A DNA stretch of 64,000 nucleotides from Isochrysis galbana (GCA_018136815.1 CM030940.1:616443-680442), one strand, 5' to 3'. Shown: positions 18,777 through 29,569, numbered from the stretch's first letter. The notes: a model not told the origin generated them from the letters alone. Numbers and translations: made by a program.

Positions 18777-19972
18777 TCACTGCGCTCCTGCTCCTGCTTG
18801 CACCCATTCCACAAACTCATCGACGAAGCATGGCCACGCATTCCCACCCCCGGCATCGTCATCATCATAGTTGCTGAGATCCGCGACGATGACGCCAACT
18901 GTTGTCTGGGGGGCGAGGTTGGCAAAGGTGAGCACAGGGCTGCGTGTGAAGCGGACGACCACTCCGTGTCCTGTACCCCGCGCCAGCGTCATACCAAGTT
19001 GATAAAGCGGCCAATCTGGATCCAGAGATCCTTGGTGAATGCTTGGTTGTGCACTTCCAAGGAGAATTTCCTTAGCTTTGGGTAGAGCCACCATGCGAGA
19101 AGACACGCGTCCATCAGCTGGATCCCGGCATCAAGCGGAACCGTCCGAACCGACGCCGACGGGGCGTTGACCTTCAATGCCTGGATCGCCACTCCCATCT
19201 CAAACAACCACTTCCAAAAGGCCGTGAAGTCTGCTGTCCCGTATGACTTCTCTATTGAGTGTTTACGCGTACGCAACTTGGCAGGAAGCTCGGCCAAATT
19301 GTGGCAGCTGTGCGGACCGGAAAATCAGGCGTGAGATTGCGCACCGCCTGCACAATTACATCAAACGCTGAGTCCACAGATTGCATCTCACCCGGCAGCC
19401 TCGATCCCGCGTTGCAACTCGGACTTGCTGGAGCAAACGATAAGTACATCGCCGATGCGAGGGCAAAACAAATGATTGAGGAAACAGGCCTCAAAGGACA
19501 TCTCCTCGATCCCGAGGGCGACACAGAGCTTCGAAAAGCCCTCTTGCCCTAAGACGCCGGTTTGCACATATTCCGGGTTGTTCCACACGTCGGCAGCTGT
19601 CCTTAGTACCCTATTTGAGACGTCGGCCTAGTGGCAAGGCAAGAGGTCTATGAGTCAATGCAAAGGGCCAGCGCGAGATGGAAAATCAGATATTTGCGGG
19701 ATCGCACACCTGAGTCTCGGCGCCAGGCTCATCGCCATACCTCTTGCCTTTCTTGTGTGCCTTTGCTGGCTTGGCAACAGCTGAGGGGGCTGCACGCTTG
19801 CGAGGTGCCCTGTGGGCGCAGGTGGCAGTAGGGCCCCGCTGAGACGGCGCAGTTTTACTCCACTCGTCTCTATCGTGCCGTCCTTCCCTTACCCACCAAC
19901 CCTGTTCGGCTCTCCCCACCATCCCCATGCCCTGTCCCAACCCCTCACGCCCTTTCCCGATCACCCACTCAT
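18777..19972 (-). CDS. DCN1: DCN1-like cullin neddylation factor
   Basis: DCN1 proteins help the E2 UBC12 attach NEDD8 to cullins. Exons deduced on the minus strand: 19809-19710, 19627-19392, 19307-18995 and 18905-18777 (stop). Introns are 82, 84 and 89 bp, all GT-AG with matching phases. Joined frames give GFSKLCVALGIEEMSFEA, SKSELQRGIEAAG running into LAELPAKLRTRK, LYPKLRKFSLEVHN with KDLWIQIGRFINL, and the family signature DLSNYD...AWPCFVDEFVEW. These align in order with the PONY/neddylation domain. A basic N-terminus (RKRAAPSAVAKPAKAHKKGKR) precedes it. A tiny first exon, ATG at 19972 to 19965, fits the required phase but is tentative. Total about 260 residues, the usual family length. 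A GA-rich tract ends directly at the proposed ATG. Confidence 0.85.
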
Positions 19973-20175
19973 CCTCCCTCCCTCCCTCACCCTCCCTTAC
20001 CCTCCCTCCCCCCCTGTCTCACTTTCCCCCCTCCCCGTCTCCCTCTCTCTCTCTCCCTCTGTCCCCCTCTCTGCCTCTCTACCCCCCGCCCACCCTCCCA
20101 GCTCTGTCTGTCTCTGTCTCTGTCTCTTTCTCTGTCTCTCTCTCTCTCTCCCCCCCCCCCCCTCCCCCCCATCTC
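19973..20175. repeat. CT/GA tract upstream of the DCN1-like gene
   Basis: CCCT, CTCT and C-runs on the plus strand, GA-rich on the coding strand, ending at the proposed ATG. Confidence 0.8.
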
Positions 20176-21240
20176 TCTCTCCATGTGCAGGCGATGCGGT
20201 GAAGCTTGTGGCGCTGACCAGGCGGGTCGCATGCCTCTATCCAGCCTCCGCCTGCGCTCCCAGCCTGGAGCGTGAGAGGAGGGAGATGGGAGAAGGAGGC
20301 ACGAAAGCCAGGCATCCCTCCGGCTGCGCGCACATCGCAGAGAGAGAAAAGAGAAGAGAGCGGGAAGAAGACGGGAGACGGGCAAATACTTTAGACAGAG
20401 AGAGAGAACATATATCGGGAAAGAGTAATAATAGGAAGAACAAGCAAGAATGAGGAGAGTGCTCCAAACAAAGAAATGTTGTGCAATAAAGTATTCGGGG
20501 CGCGCACCACAGAGAGAGAGAGAGTTAGGAGTGCCTCGCTGTCTGCCCGCGGAGAAATTTGTGTGAAAAGACATCTCTACTCTAAATTGATGCCGCGCAA
20601 GAGACGAAAAGTATCTAGTACTCTAAGTAAACAGCTGACGAGTAGAAGAGCAGGAAAACATCCGGCAGCCAGGAGAGGGTTGTCGTAGGGGTTTCACTTG
20701 GAGTGAGGAATGAATATTTCAGTGGGCAGATCCAGAGATCCAGAGATATTTGTACTTGCACGTGCTGCCTTGCTGCCGCTATTTATGATTCACGCACAAC
20801 ACCAACACCGACCCGTTGCAACAGAGTGCAGAGAGTGAGCAAAACTACAAGAGTCAAGAGTACAAAAGAGAGTTGTTTGTTGTTTGCATGGTGAGGGTGA
20901 GGAAGGAAATGTAAGCAGATATTGCCTGCTTGTGCCTGCACTTGCACTTGCTTCTTGCTTCGCTGGCAGGCGCCCCTTCACCCCTCACCCTATCCGTCCC
21001 GGCCTCCGTCAGCCGTCAGCGTTATAGGGCCAGGTCAGAATTATTTCGTTTGAAACCCGCCCAAATTTCTTCGGATATTTCGCTCAGATTTCGCGTTCAC
21101 TGCCCCAAATTTCGCAAATATTTTGCGAGGCGCGAGCGCTCCCGCGCTCGCGCGCTAGCCTGACCTAGCTACCTATACATAGCCACATAGCATATTGCAT
21201 ATAGCACCGCCGCCGCTGCTATCTGTATTTGGCTACATGA
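20176..21240. other. Intergenic, purine-rich patches; no gene seen
   Basis: GA-rich patches at 20336-20425 and an (AG)n run at 20511-20525. A short basic frame (MPRKRRKVSSTLSK, ATG about 20591) is present but too short and unsupported to call. Confidence 0.5.
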
Positions 21241-21244
21241 ACTA

Positions 21245-21262
21245 CTATCAGTAAACTGATAG
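21245..21262. other. Perfect 8-bp-arm hairpin before the non-LTR ORF
   Basis: CTATCAGT-AA-ACTGATAG, ending 4 nt upstream of the ATG at 21267. A hairpin in the same position precedes the ORF at 63732. Confidence 0.8.
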
Positions 21263-21266
21263 GGTC

Positions 21267-22667
21267 ATGGAGCGCGCGCCGCCGCCCGCTCTCGCTGCCG
21301 CCGCCCTCGCCGCGATGGACGAAGGACTCATGGACACGCCGCTGTCGCCGAAGCGACCGCGCCAGGATGACCCTCCCAGCCAGGTGGGCACAGGAGCCAG
21401 CGGGCCACGCCCGCGCTGCGCAGAGAACAGAGAGAACAAGGCCAGCATGTTGGGGGACAGCATGCAGCACACACACTCCACACCTCACAGCCACACCCAA
21501 CACAACACCACAGTGGGACGCTCCATCAGGGAAGGCCTCCGGGCCTGGACCCTACACAGCCGAGGTACCGCCCTCGCGCTCCGGCGCGAGGTGCCGGCCC
21601 GGCACCATCACACACAAAACCCCAAGGGGGTCATGACGTACCTCAACAGAGGTCACAACAAGGAGCAGCAATGGACCCCCAAGATGGGAGTCAAGGGCAG
21701 CACAGGAGATGGTACGAAGGGAAAGCTCTCCAACAAAGCCGTCGGGCTGGTGGGCAGCCGCGGCTCGATCGCGCGAGCGACACGCACAACACGGGCCAAA
21801 GAGGCCCAGCACAACAAACACCAACACCAACAAGAGCCAACACAAAACACCCAGCACACCAAGCCCGCGGAAAGGGGCGACACCATCACGGATCCAACAA
21901 GCCTCACAGACCCAGACGAGACTAGACCACGCATGGGACTAACCACACCCTCCACCCCGGTCACTCAGGTGGCCCTCCTCGACGAAGACCTCGAGCCTAT
22001 GCCCGAGGAGGAAGCGGAATTTCCCATTGACCAGAAGATCATCATCTCATTCACGGCCTACGAAAAAGGCCACAAAGCTAAGGACGAGGAGACCCTCGGG
22101 GCCATCGTCGCGCACCTCAACAAGCTAGAAGGCGTGGACCTGGAGCCCGACTTCTTGTCTAAGAGCGCCTCCGGGCCGTGGGAAATTTGCGTAACGGCAG
22201 ATTGCGCCAACCAATTTCGCGAGAAATACAAGGACGTAGCGGACTTCCGTAACGCAGGCATCCCCTGCCCGATAGCGGTGAAATATCAAACTCTCGACGA
22301 AAAGACCAAGAGCCTCCCGCGCGCATCGGACAAGGCGATAGCCGGCGCCTTTAGAGACGTCTCGGCGCACCTGGTGGTGCGCAACTACAAATTTGAGCTG
22401 AAGAACCACATCACCATCAGCACTCTCGCCAAGGCGGTCGAGAACCATGGCTTCTACTTCATTCAAGGAAACCAGGAGCGGACCAAGATCATTACCAAAG
22501 AAGGGGTCCTTGTGACCCAAGGTAAGAAAGAAGTGTACCACTTGTACGTGACCCCGAAACAGGGCTCGTTCAACTCGTTCGACTTTCCGCGCAAAATCCT
22601 TCTCACCGTCAATGGGGCCCCATACCCCATCGAATACGCAGTACGCAACTGCCGCGAGCTCGGAGGC
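21267..22667 (+). mobile_element. Non-LTR retrotransposon copy 2 (5' part)
   Basis: Starts at ATG 21267 (MERAPPPALAAA, then PLSPKRPRQ), matching the start of the copy at 63732. After a long low-complexity Thr/His/Gln region comes the family domain: LNKLEGVDLEPDFLSKSASG, ISTLAKAVENHGFYFIQGNQ, GKKEVYHLYVTPKQGSF. Homology ends at about 22667, before the zinc fingers; the frame closes at 22718. Probably full at the 5' end and cut at the 3' end. Confidence 0.8.
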
Positions 22668-22719
22668 GACGGCGATGGACACGAGAGCCCAGGGGAGGGT
22701 GTACTTATACTAGCATAGC

Positions 22720-23478
22720 AACTAAGTTTATACTTGGTTGACTCATGGGGGGGCACGAGCCCCCCCCTCTCTCCACTCCTCCCCTGCCATGGGGGAGGAA
22801 CCACCCATCCTCCTGGCATGCCTGATGGCTTGCCAGGAGGCCACTGCCCTACTGACCCACTTCCTTCCCCACAGGCTCGCCCCATTCGCCCATCCTGGCC
22901 CCTCGTGACCAGCCCAATGCTCCAACCCCCCCTCCCCCCCTGGTCGACAGGCAGACAGGTGCAGCGTGGGGGCCCCAGAGGCTCGGGAGCGCCAGCGAGG
23001 GAGAGGCAGGGGAGGCCAGGGCCCAGCCCCAGCCTCCTCTGCCCCCTGAGCTGGCCTCCAGGAGCCTCCAGGGGCCGCCACAGGGCAGCTGGAGGCCTGC
23101 CGCAGGCGCGCCATCGCGCGTGCCGCAGGAGAGGGGAGAGAGAGCGCGGAGAAGGGGGTGGGCGCGAGCGAGAGCTCCGCCCACCGGAAAATCGGTAAGT
23201 CTCGCGCCTGTTTACAGGATAAGACGAGACAGAGTCGGCCGCCCACTCGGAGACACAGGAGGAAGGGGGGGAAAGATCACCGGGGGGGATGCGCGGGCCA
23301 CCGGACCATATCTAAGCCCTCCACCCCAATCCCCCTAGTAGTGTACGGGGGGAGCCGCCTGATGGCGGGGGGAGAAGGGCCGGGGAATGGGGGTGTAGAG
23401 AGTATGCTACGTGCTACTTGTAGCGGGTAGTGGTTCCATTCGCCGCGAGTGCGGTAAGAATATTAAAAGATTTTTTTA
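22720..23478 (+). mobile_element. Retroposon copy B (759 bp)
   Basis: Bounded by a perfect 13-bp duplication ATACTAGCATAGC (22707-22719 and 23479-23491). Begins AACTAAGTTTATACTTGG, then an ATG followed by a G-run, and ends GTAAGAATATTAAAAGATTTTTTTA. A related unfilled site exists at about 40741-40840 on the other strand. Noncoding; many short GC-rich frames are incidental. Confidence 0.9.
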
Positions 23479-23491
23479 ATACTAGCATAGC

Positions 23492-23700
23492 GGGCTTTTT
23501 CAAGAATTTTTATACCCACTACGTGCCAGGTGGCAAGTGGCATGGCGGCATGGCAGGGGTGGGTGGTGGGTGGTGGGTGGTGGGTGGGGGTGGGTGGTTT
23601 CCCTCCCCCCATCCCCATCAAGGGTGGCCGGGAGAGGGGGGAGGGAGCGTGCCCTCCCCCATGTGACCAATTATAAGCTTAGTTGAGGCCCGAGTAAAAG
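23492..23700. repeat. Degenerate retroposon-related segment with a TGGG minisatellite
   Basis: Carries (GGTGGGT)n-like repeats at about 23552-23600 and ends CCAATTATAAGCTTAGTTG, a decayed form of the retroposon 5' terminus in reverse orientation. 23701-23823 shows nothing. Confidence 0.55.
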
Positions 23701-23823
23701 TCCGATTTCCACCCGAGCCCTAATCCTAATCTGTAAATCTAGAATTCAGTCTGCTATCAGTAAGACGGTACGGTACTCCTACCACCGATCGGGCACCGGC
23801 AGCGCCGACGGGCGTAGGCGCCG

Positions 23824-24897
23824 ATGGGAACGGCGGTCTGGCTGACGGGCGTCTCGCGCGTGCTGCTCTTCTGGCTGGTTTGCTGCCTCTCATGCACGGT
23901 AGACCTGGCGCTGTTGTGGCGTACGCGCTCCCGATTCCCGCGTGGCATCGCCGTTGCCATGCTCTGCCAGTTCGGGCTGCTACCGCTGCTCGGCTTTGTG
24001 GCCGTCAAAGCCTTCCACCTTGACGAGGTCGATGGCGTGATGCTGATCATCCTCACATCATCCCCAGGAGGGAGCTATTCGAATTGGTGGTGCTCGATCA
24101 TGAACGCCGATCTCACTCTCTCCGTCGCCTGCACCGCCGTCTCAAACATCCTGTCGGCCGCGACGCTACCTGCGAACATCCTAATCTACCTCGGCGCATC
24201 ATATGGCAGAAGAGTTCTCGCGACGATTGCATGGGCGGACCTTTTCATTGTGATTGCGATCGTGCTGGCGGGCGTGACTACGGGCCTGGCCATATCTTGG
24301 CGCCTTTCTCGATGCGGGCCACGAGTGCTTATATATCGAGGGCGGCTGAACCTTCTTGGCAACGCTTGTGGTTTGCTGCTGCTTGTGCTAGCCGCCATCT
24401 TCTCTTCCTCGAGCGCCGTCTGGAATCGCTCGGCCACCTTGTTCGTCGCAATAGCATTGCCTGCGGTGCTCTCGTTTCCCCTTGCCTTTTTGCTCGCCTC
24501 CGTCCCCATCGTGTGTCTCACACGCCCACAACGGGTGGCAGTCGGCGTAGAGTGCCAGTTTCAAAATGTGGGGATCGCTGTCAGCATTGCGTTATCGATG
24601 TTTGACGAGGACACCGCTGGCCGCGCTACTTTCACACCGTTGTACTATGGCCTCGTGCAAGTCGTCCTTCTCCCGATTGAGCTGCTCATCTTGTGGAAGG
24701 CCGGGTTCACGCACGCGCCCGCGTCCGCCAAGCTCTGGCGTGTCATCATGCTATCTTGGCAGCCGTCGTGCGAGTCGCTCGCTGAGGGGGAGGGCGCCTT
24801 AACAAGTGCGCAGATGGTCCCGGTCGTCTCGGGACAGCCAGCCTCATGCGCACCGCTTCGAAAGGCATCGACGTCCAGAGGTACTTCGTCGCATTGA
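23824..24897 (+). CDS. SLC10/BASS-type membrane transporter
   Basis: Single-exon frame of 357 residues with about nine hydrophobic segments. The motif SSPGGSYSNWWCSIMNADLTLSV followed by TLPANILIYL matches the conserved CCPGG-SN...DLDLS segment of sodium/bile-acid cotransporters. VECQFQNVGIAVSIAL matches the later E-x-GxQN substrate/sodium-site helix, with Gln-Asn present. Family members move organic anions with sodium; plastid members move pyruvate or other metabolites. No convincing transit peptide is visible at the N-terminus. Substrate unknown. The tail after residue 300 is polar and unconserved. Confidence 0.85.
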   Translation: MGTAVWLTGVSRVLLFWLVCCLSCTVDLALLWRTRSRFPRGIAVAMLCQFGLLPLLGFVAVKAFHLDEVDGVMLIILTSSPGGSYSNWWCSIMNADLTLSVACTAVSNILSAATLPANILIYLGASYGRRVLATIAWADLFIVIAIVLAGVTTGLAISWRLSRCGPRVLIYRGRLNLLGNACGLLLLVLAAIFSSSSAVWNRSATLFVAIALPAVLSFPLAFLLASVPIVCLTRPQRVAVGVECQFQNVGIAVSIALSMFDEDTAGRATFTPLYYGLVQVVLLPIELLILWKAGFTHAPASAKLWRVIMLSWQPSCESLAEGEGALTSAQMVPVVSGQPASCAPLRKASTSRGTSSH

Positions 24898-25490
24898 GCC
24901 GTCGGGCTCGGGGCGCTCGCGCATTTTCGAGCTGCCCCTACGGCCTGCGTAGTACCTGCACGGGATACCTTGCGAAGGCCATAGTCCATAGTAGATAGTA
25001 GATTATTCTGGTACTACTAGGTTACTCGGCTAGCTTGTAGCCTTGCATTGTATTGTTCCCATATTTTATTGTAAGTCGTGTCCCTGCCCCTTTTCGTCAA
25101 ACTCTACGCTTCTACTAGGTAGAGACTCTACTTTACTTTCTACACCTTCAATAGGCTCGCCGCGGACGCGACTTTGGCAATCCAGCCTGCGTACTGCTTG
25201 CCAGCCGCCGCGCCGTAGTCCACCGTCCCGCTTGCTAGGGCTAGGGTGTACCTCCCCAAAGTGAGCAGTGACGCTTCCCTCTTCGTCGCTGCGTCTACGT
25301 CGCTCCCCACGCCCCTTAGCCAGCGCCATCCTGCAGCATACCCATGCAGCCGCTGGCAAGGACGCGATGAGCTAGTCATCACGGAAGGAGATTATCAGCA
25401 CACGGGCCGTCACTCTCCATGGCGAGTCCATGAAGTGTTGATGACGGATTTGCTAAGTTCGCACGATCACGGACTAGCTATCATCGATCA
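24898..25490. other. Convergent intergenic region; no gene called
   Basis: Between the 3' ends of the transporter and the ankyrin gene. A minus-strand frame ending at 25140 (GRYTLALASGTVDYGAAAGK) has some protein-like texture but no recognised family. Confidence 0.4.
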
Positions 25491-27361
25491 TCAAGCTTTC
25501 TCATCATCGGGTGATGTGGGATCGGACTCAGGGGGAGGGGGAAGTTCGGCGACGAGAGCTCCATTTAACACTTCGACAGTGTAGCCTCCATTGCTTGTGT
25601 GCCTATGGTAGACGATGGGAACGAGAGTGCGATTAGCAGCTAGAGACGACGAGCACCAGTTCTCGCAAGTGCGCCGCGAGGCGACAAGGCAAGAAGCAAT
25701 GGAGTCGTTCTTGATTGCCACTGCACTTTCTAGCAATCGAAGGCTGGTTATGTTCCAGTTTTTTTCGATGCAGAGGTTTGCGACGAGCAAGCTTATTATT
25801 TCACTGTGCGGAAGTCCCTGCAAGCATTTCGCGAATTGATCATACCTTGTATTCGCCCCTCGCCGCACCAGCTCGGCTGCTGCCTCAGCCGCCCCTGCAT
25901 CCACCGCATGAAAGAGCGCGGTCCAACTATGAAGCCGAGGAAGGACATGGGTAAGGTCGTCTTGAGCAGTACGCGGGTAGATGTGTCACGGGTAGATGAA
26001 CAAGTGCTTCATTGAGGTGATCGCGAATGGACGGGATGCATTCGGTGTAAACCAGGCGCAATGAACGGTTTGTCAGCATCATGGAGCCACGCGCCATCTC
26101 CCTTCGCGCCACGAGCTCCGGTAGCGACCAAGCCCACTCTGGCTCACTCTGGCTGATGAAAGCTGCCGGTGGGCATTTGGCTCAATCGTGCTTACCCATT
26201 TTCATCCCTTGCTTCCATGTTGGCTCCGTGATTGCACAACAAAGCGCAGATTGAGGTGTTGCCAGCCGCAGCGGCCGCCATGAGTGGCGTGAGACCGCAA
26301 AGGTCCGTTTGGCGCACTAGAGAATGCGTCGCCTCGGCTTCTGGGAACGGTCAAGAGGCGCCAACGCATGTAGGACTATCGCTTCGCGTTGGTGTTGGCC
26401 CCGCAACGCAGCGTGCGTTCCCATCCCATGCACAAATACGTCCCGAATCGCTGACACAGCGTCGCAGGCAGACCGGTGTATCGCAGCTCTCACCAGGCGC
26501 CTCACTGTCATCACTAGCCGATGACCGCAGCAGTCGCTCAATAACATCCGCCTGTCCCGATGCAGCGGCAACATGTAGAGATGTACTACCATCACGCATA
26601 GCGACCGCTGCATCTGCACCCGCCTCGATCAAGATGTCGACTACATCCGCATGACCACAAGCGCACGCTCGATGCAGAGCTGTACGCCCATCATATTCAT
26701 TTGCAGCATGTGGGGAGGCCTGCATATATTCCGGATGACACAAAAATGGGTGTCTCATTTGAGTGCGTTGTGTCTCGGGTTCAGGGTGTGTGCAGTGATG
26801 TTGTGTGCAGTGATGCGCATACAAGCACACCAATCCATGCGGTCGCAGCCTGGGTAGACGGCGTTACCTTCGCTGCAAGTAGTATTCGCATGACATCTGG
26901 CGATCCAGACTCCGCAGCCAGGGCCAGGGGCTCGTCGCCGTACACATCGACAATGTTCCATTCCATGGGCTCAGGCGTATCCGTCGCTGACTCTTGCGCT
27001 GACTCCTCGCCTTCCGCAGGTGCAGATGGCTTTGGTATGGCAGCCTCAAGCGCCTGCGCGTCGCCTACAAGCAGAAAACAACCGTCGTTGGGGCGAATAT
27101 ACTCAGCAGCGCTGAGCAGAAGAGGACAGGGTGGCAGCACAAGCAAGTAAGTGTACAGTCGTGGTACTGTCTGCTTCGTTCGCCATTCGATGAGGAGAGC
27201 GTAATGAGGGCTGCTGCTGGCGGGGCGAGCGCACCGCTGAGTGCGGCAAGATAGATGCGTTCAGCGGCACGCGGCTCGATCGCGCCCGTCACGCGCAGCC
27301 TGAGCGGCTCGGCAGGGATGCCAACGCCTATCTGGCCCTCGGCGAGAGGCAACTCGACCAT
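25491..27361 (-). CDS. Ankyrin-repeat protein, five exons
   Basis: Ankyrin repeats mediate protein-protein contacts. Exons on the minus strand: 27361-27235, 27064-26868, 26719-26494, 26316-26196, 25926-25491. Introns (170, 148, 177 and 269 bp) are all GT-AG and phases 1, 0, 1 and 2 match at every junction. The product is 368 residues. Repeats read across junctions: GDEPLALAAESGSPDVMRIL; DGRTALHRACACGHADVVDI; GSTSLHVAAASGQADVIERL; CGLTPLMAAAAAGNTSICAL; and G-WTALFHAVDAGAAEAAAEL, whose first Gly is split by the last intron. The last roughly 100 residues are not ankyrin and end in an acidic Pro-rich tail. No catalytic domain, so the partner and role are unknown. Confidence 0.87.
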
Positions 27362-27615
27362 CGCGGCGGTTACGGGAGTGTTGTGTACTTTTTTACTACC
27401 TAGAGGCTACTCGAGTATCGCTTCTCGTCCCTTCCGCCTCGCAGCGAGCACGACGTCGGCTCGCCGGCACGTCGATGGCGCTGGGAGGGGCCGGGCCGGG
27501 AGGGGTCAGGCCGGGAGGGGCGGGGAGGCGCCATCGGTGCCGATGCTGCGCCATCGCTGACATCGGGCGCGCAAATGCCGACCTCTGCTGCGCCAGCATC
27601 CGGGCATCCGTCCGG

Positions 27616-27858
27616 GCGCCCGTTTACAGGATAAGTCAAGACAGAGTCGGCCGCCAGCCCGGGAGGCGTAGGAGGAAGGGGGGAATGGATCACCGGATCA
27701 CCGGGGGGGGGCGCGGGCCACCGGACCATATCTAAGTCTAAGTATCTAAGCCCTTCACCCCAATCCCCCTAGTAGTGTACGGGGGGAGCCGCCCGACGCC
27801 CGATGGCGGGGGGAGAAGGGCCGGGGGAGTGGGGGTGTAGAAAGTATGCTAGAGGCTG
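27616..27858 (+). mobile_element. Retroposon fragment (3' half)
   Basis: Matches 23209-23410 of copy B, starting inside it at the GTTTACAGGATAAG segment, with small insertions. 27362-27615 upstream shows GC-rich sequence with no gene. Confidence 0.75.
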
Positions 27859-27973
27859 GAGCTTCTTGGACAAGACGCTTTTCGATGGGTTAAAATAAAA
27901 TTCGACCCTAAAACATTTGGAACCCGTTCCCACTGGATGGAAGTTGCCCCATGTGATTCCCGTCGCCGACATC

Positions 27974-28275
27974 AACTAAGTTTATACTTGGTTGCCCCAT
28001 GGGGGGGGCACGAGCCCCCCCCTCTCTCCACTCTCCACTCCTCCCCTGCCATGGGGGAGGAACCACCCATCCTCCTGGCACGCCTGATGGCTTGCCAAGA
28101 GGCCACTGCCCTACTGACCCACTCCCTTCCCCACAGGCTCGCCCCATTCGCCCATCCTGGCCCCTCGTGGCCAGCCCATTGCTCCAACCCCCCCTCCCCC
28201 CCCTGGTCGACATGCAGACAGGTGCAGATTGGGGGCCCCAGAGGCTCAGGAGCGCCAGCGAGGGAGAGGCAGGGG
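27974..28275 (+). mobile_element. Retroposon fragment (5' half, copy C)
   Basis: Starts AACTAAGTTTATACTTGG as in copy B and matches it for about 300 bp, then stops abruptly at the hAT transposase remnant. Confidence 0.8.
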
Positions 28276-28484
28276 AGATCGATCTACTTTTGTGGTGGGA
28301 GCTGAAGGAGGCGAAGTGGCCAGTACTCGCCAAGATGGCCAAGCAATACTTGGCGGCTCCTGCCTCATCGGCCGGAGTGGAAAGGGTCTTCTCAGCTGCC
28401 GGCAAAATGCACGGCGATCTGCAAAAGTCTGTCAAAGACAGTACGCTGCAGCATAGCCTATTTGCTGCGTTCAACACAGATTGA
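28276..28484 (+). pseudogene. hAT transposase C-terminal dimerisation remnant
   Basis: Frame reads IDLLLWWELKEAKWPVLAKM, then YLAAPASSAGVERVFSAAGK, to a stop at 28484. This is the well-conserved hAT C-terminal dimerisation region. Everything upstream has been lost or replaced by the retroposon, so it cannot be active. Confidence 0.88.
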
Positions 28485-29204
28485 ACTCGTTTCTTTGTTG
28501 TGCCTTGTGCGCGCGTATGGGCACATGGGCACCTTGTCTGGTGCATCGTGCTTTGTAGTGCGTTGTGCATGCCTAGATGTAGATGCCTAATGGTGTATGG
28601 TATATGGTTTCCTCTCCTTCCTAATTAATATGATATATGAATGATTATGATGCCCTGACAGCGGGCCCTCCCCCCCCCCCCCCCCCTCGTATCCCCTCGC
28701 ACACTCGCACACGCCCCTGCAGAGCGGCTGGCTTCATGGGCGGGCATGCGGCATGCGGGCATGGGCATAGGCACATAGGCATAGGGACCACAAGGTGATA
28801 CCATAAGCTTACATCTTAAATGATGTAATGTGTAGCGGTAGCGAGTAGCGCGCGCGCGCGCGCGGCAGAAAATTTTGGCGTTGCGCGTTGCGGCCGCAGG
28901 GCCGCCGCGGGGGCGGCGCGCGGCGCGCTGTACAGGGACAGGGAGCGCCTTGGGGCCAAAACCCCCGTCTGTTAATCGATTAATAGAGGGAGTTTCTCGA
29001 TAACCCCATATCGATTAATAGGTTGGGCGCCAAAACCCCCTATTAATTGGGTATTAATCTATTAATAGACTAATAGGTTTAACCGAGCCCTAGCCTTGAG
29101 TCACCTTAGGGCTAGCTAGCTGGGAGCTGGGAGGCTGTCTGTGGGCCATGGGAGGCTGGGGGAAGGGGGTGTCTTGTCCACGAAGCGCGCTTGTCCACGA
29201 AGCG
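28485..29204. other. Intergenic; CG run and AT-rich palindromic block
   Basis: A C16 run lies near 28671-28686 and a (CG)n run at 28849-28863. The stretch 28970-29090 carries several ATTAATAG/CTATTAAT words and TTAATCGATTAA palindromes, with two copies of CCAAAACCCCC. No coding sequence. Confidence 0.6.
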
Positions 29205-29445
29205 CCAGCCTCTACGTACTACGTGTAGTAGTAGTAGGTAGTGGTTCCATTCTCCGCGAGTGCGGTAAGATATTAGATATTAAATAAAGGTCCGCTCATG
29301 GCAGGAGGCTGGAGGCAGGAGCACGAGGCAGAGGCGAAGAGAGAGGTTGACCGACAAGCCCCCCGGAGGAGAGTTGGAGCCTGGGGGGGAGGGCACGAGG
29401 CACCTTCCCCATGTGATATGTGATCTAAGTATAAACTTAGTGATG
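29205..29445. repeat. Retroposon end fragments, head to tail
   Basis: 29205-29290 matches the 3' end of the retroposon family (GTGGTTCCATTC, GAGTGCGGTAAGA). 29425-29440 is its 5' hairpin CTAAGT-ATAA-ACTTAG in the other orientation. The middle is diverged. Confidence 0.65.
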
Positions 29446-29569
29446 GTATTTCAGATACAGATGCAGAGCCATCTCAAAGATATTCAACAGCCCATTTCGA
29501 TTCCCATTCACAGGTCTTTTTCACACTGTCCTCGCTTTCCCACGACGCGCCGGACGGCGACGTCGACGC

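Noticed and set aside
19388-19588. Apparent frameshift in the DCN1-like gene (pseudogene)
   Set aside because: A GTGAG donor at 19391 and CAG acceptor at 19308 restore the frame with matching phase and typical intron length.
20591-20689. Short basic peptide frame MPRKRRKVSSTLSK
   Set aside because: 32 codons only, no family, no conserved context.
23180-23225. GTAAGT followed 17 nt later by TTTACAG inside the retroposon, suggesting an introner-like mini-intron
   Set aside because: The interval is 23 nt, too short for known spliceosomal introns, and the retroposon is not seen inside a host exon here.
22743-23246. Long open frames on both strands within the retroposon copies
   Set aside because: Pro/Gly-rich, not conserved in frame between copies (small indels shift them) and without domains.
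25140-25382. Minus-strand frame ending GRYTLALASGTVDYGAAAGK
   Set aside because: Protein-like texture and a possible upstream splice acceptor, but no recognised family and no connected exon.
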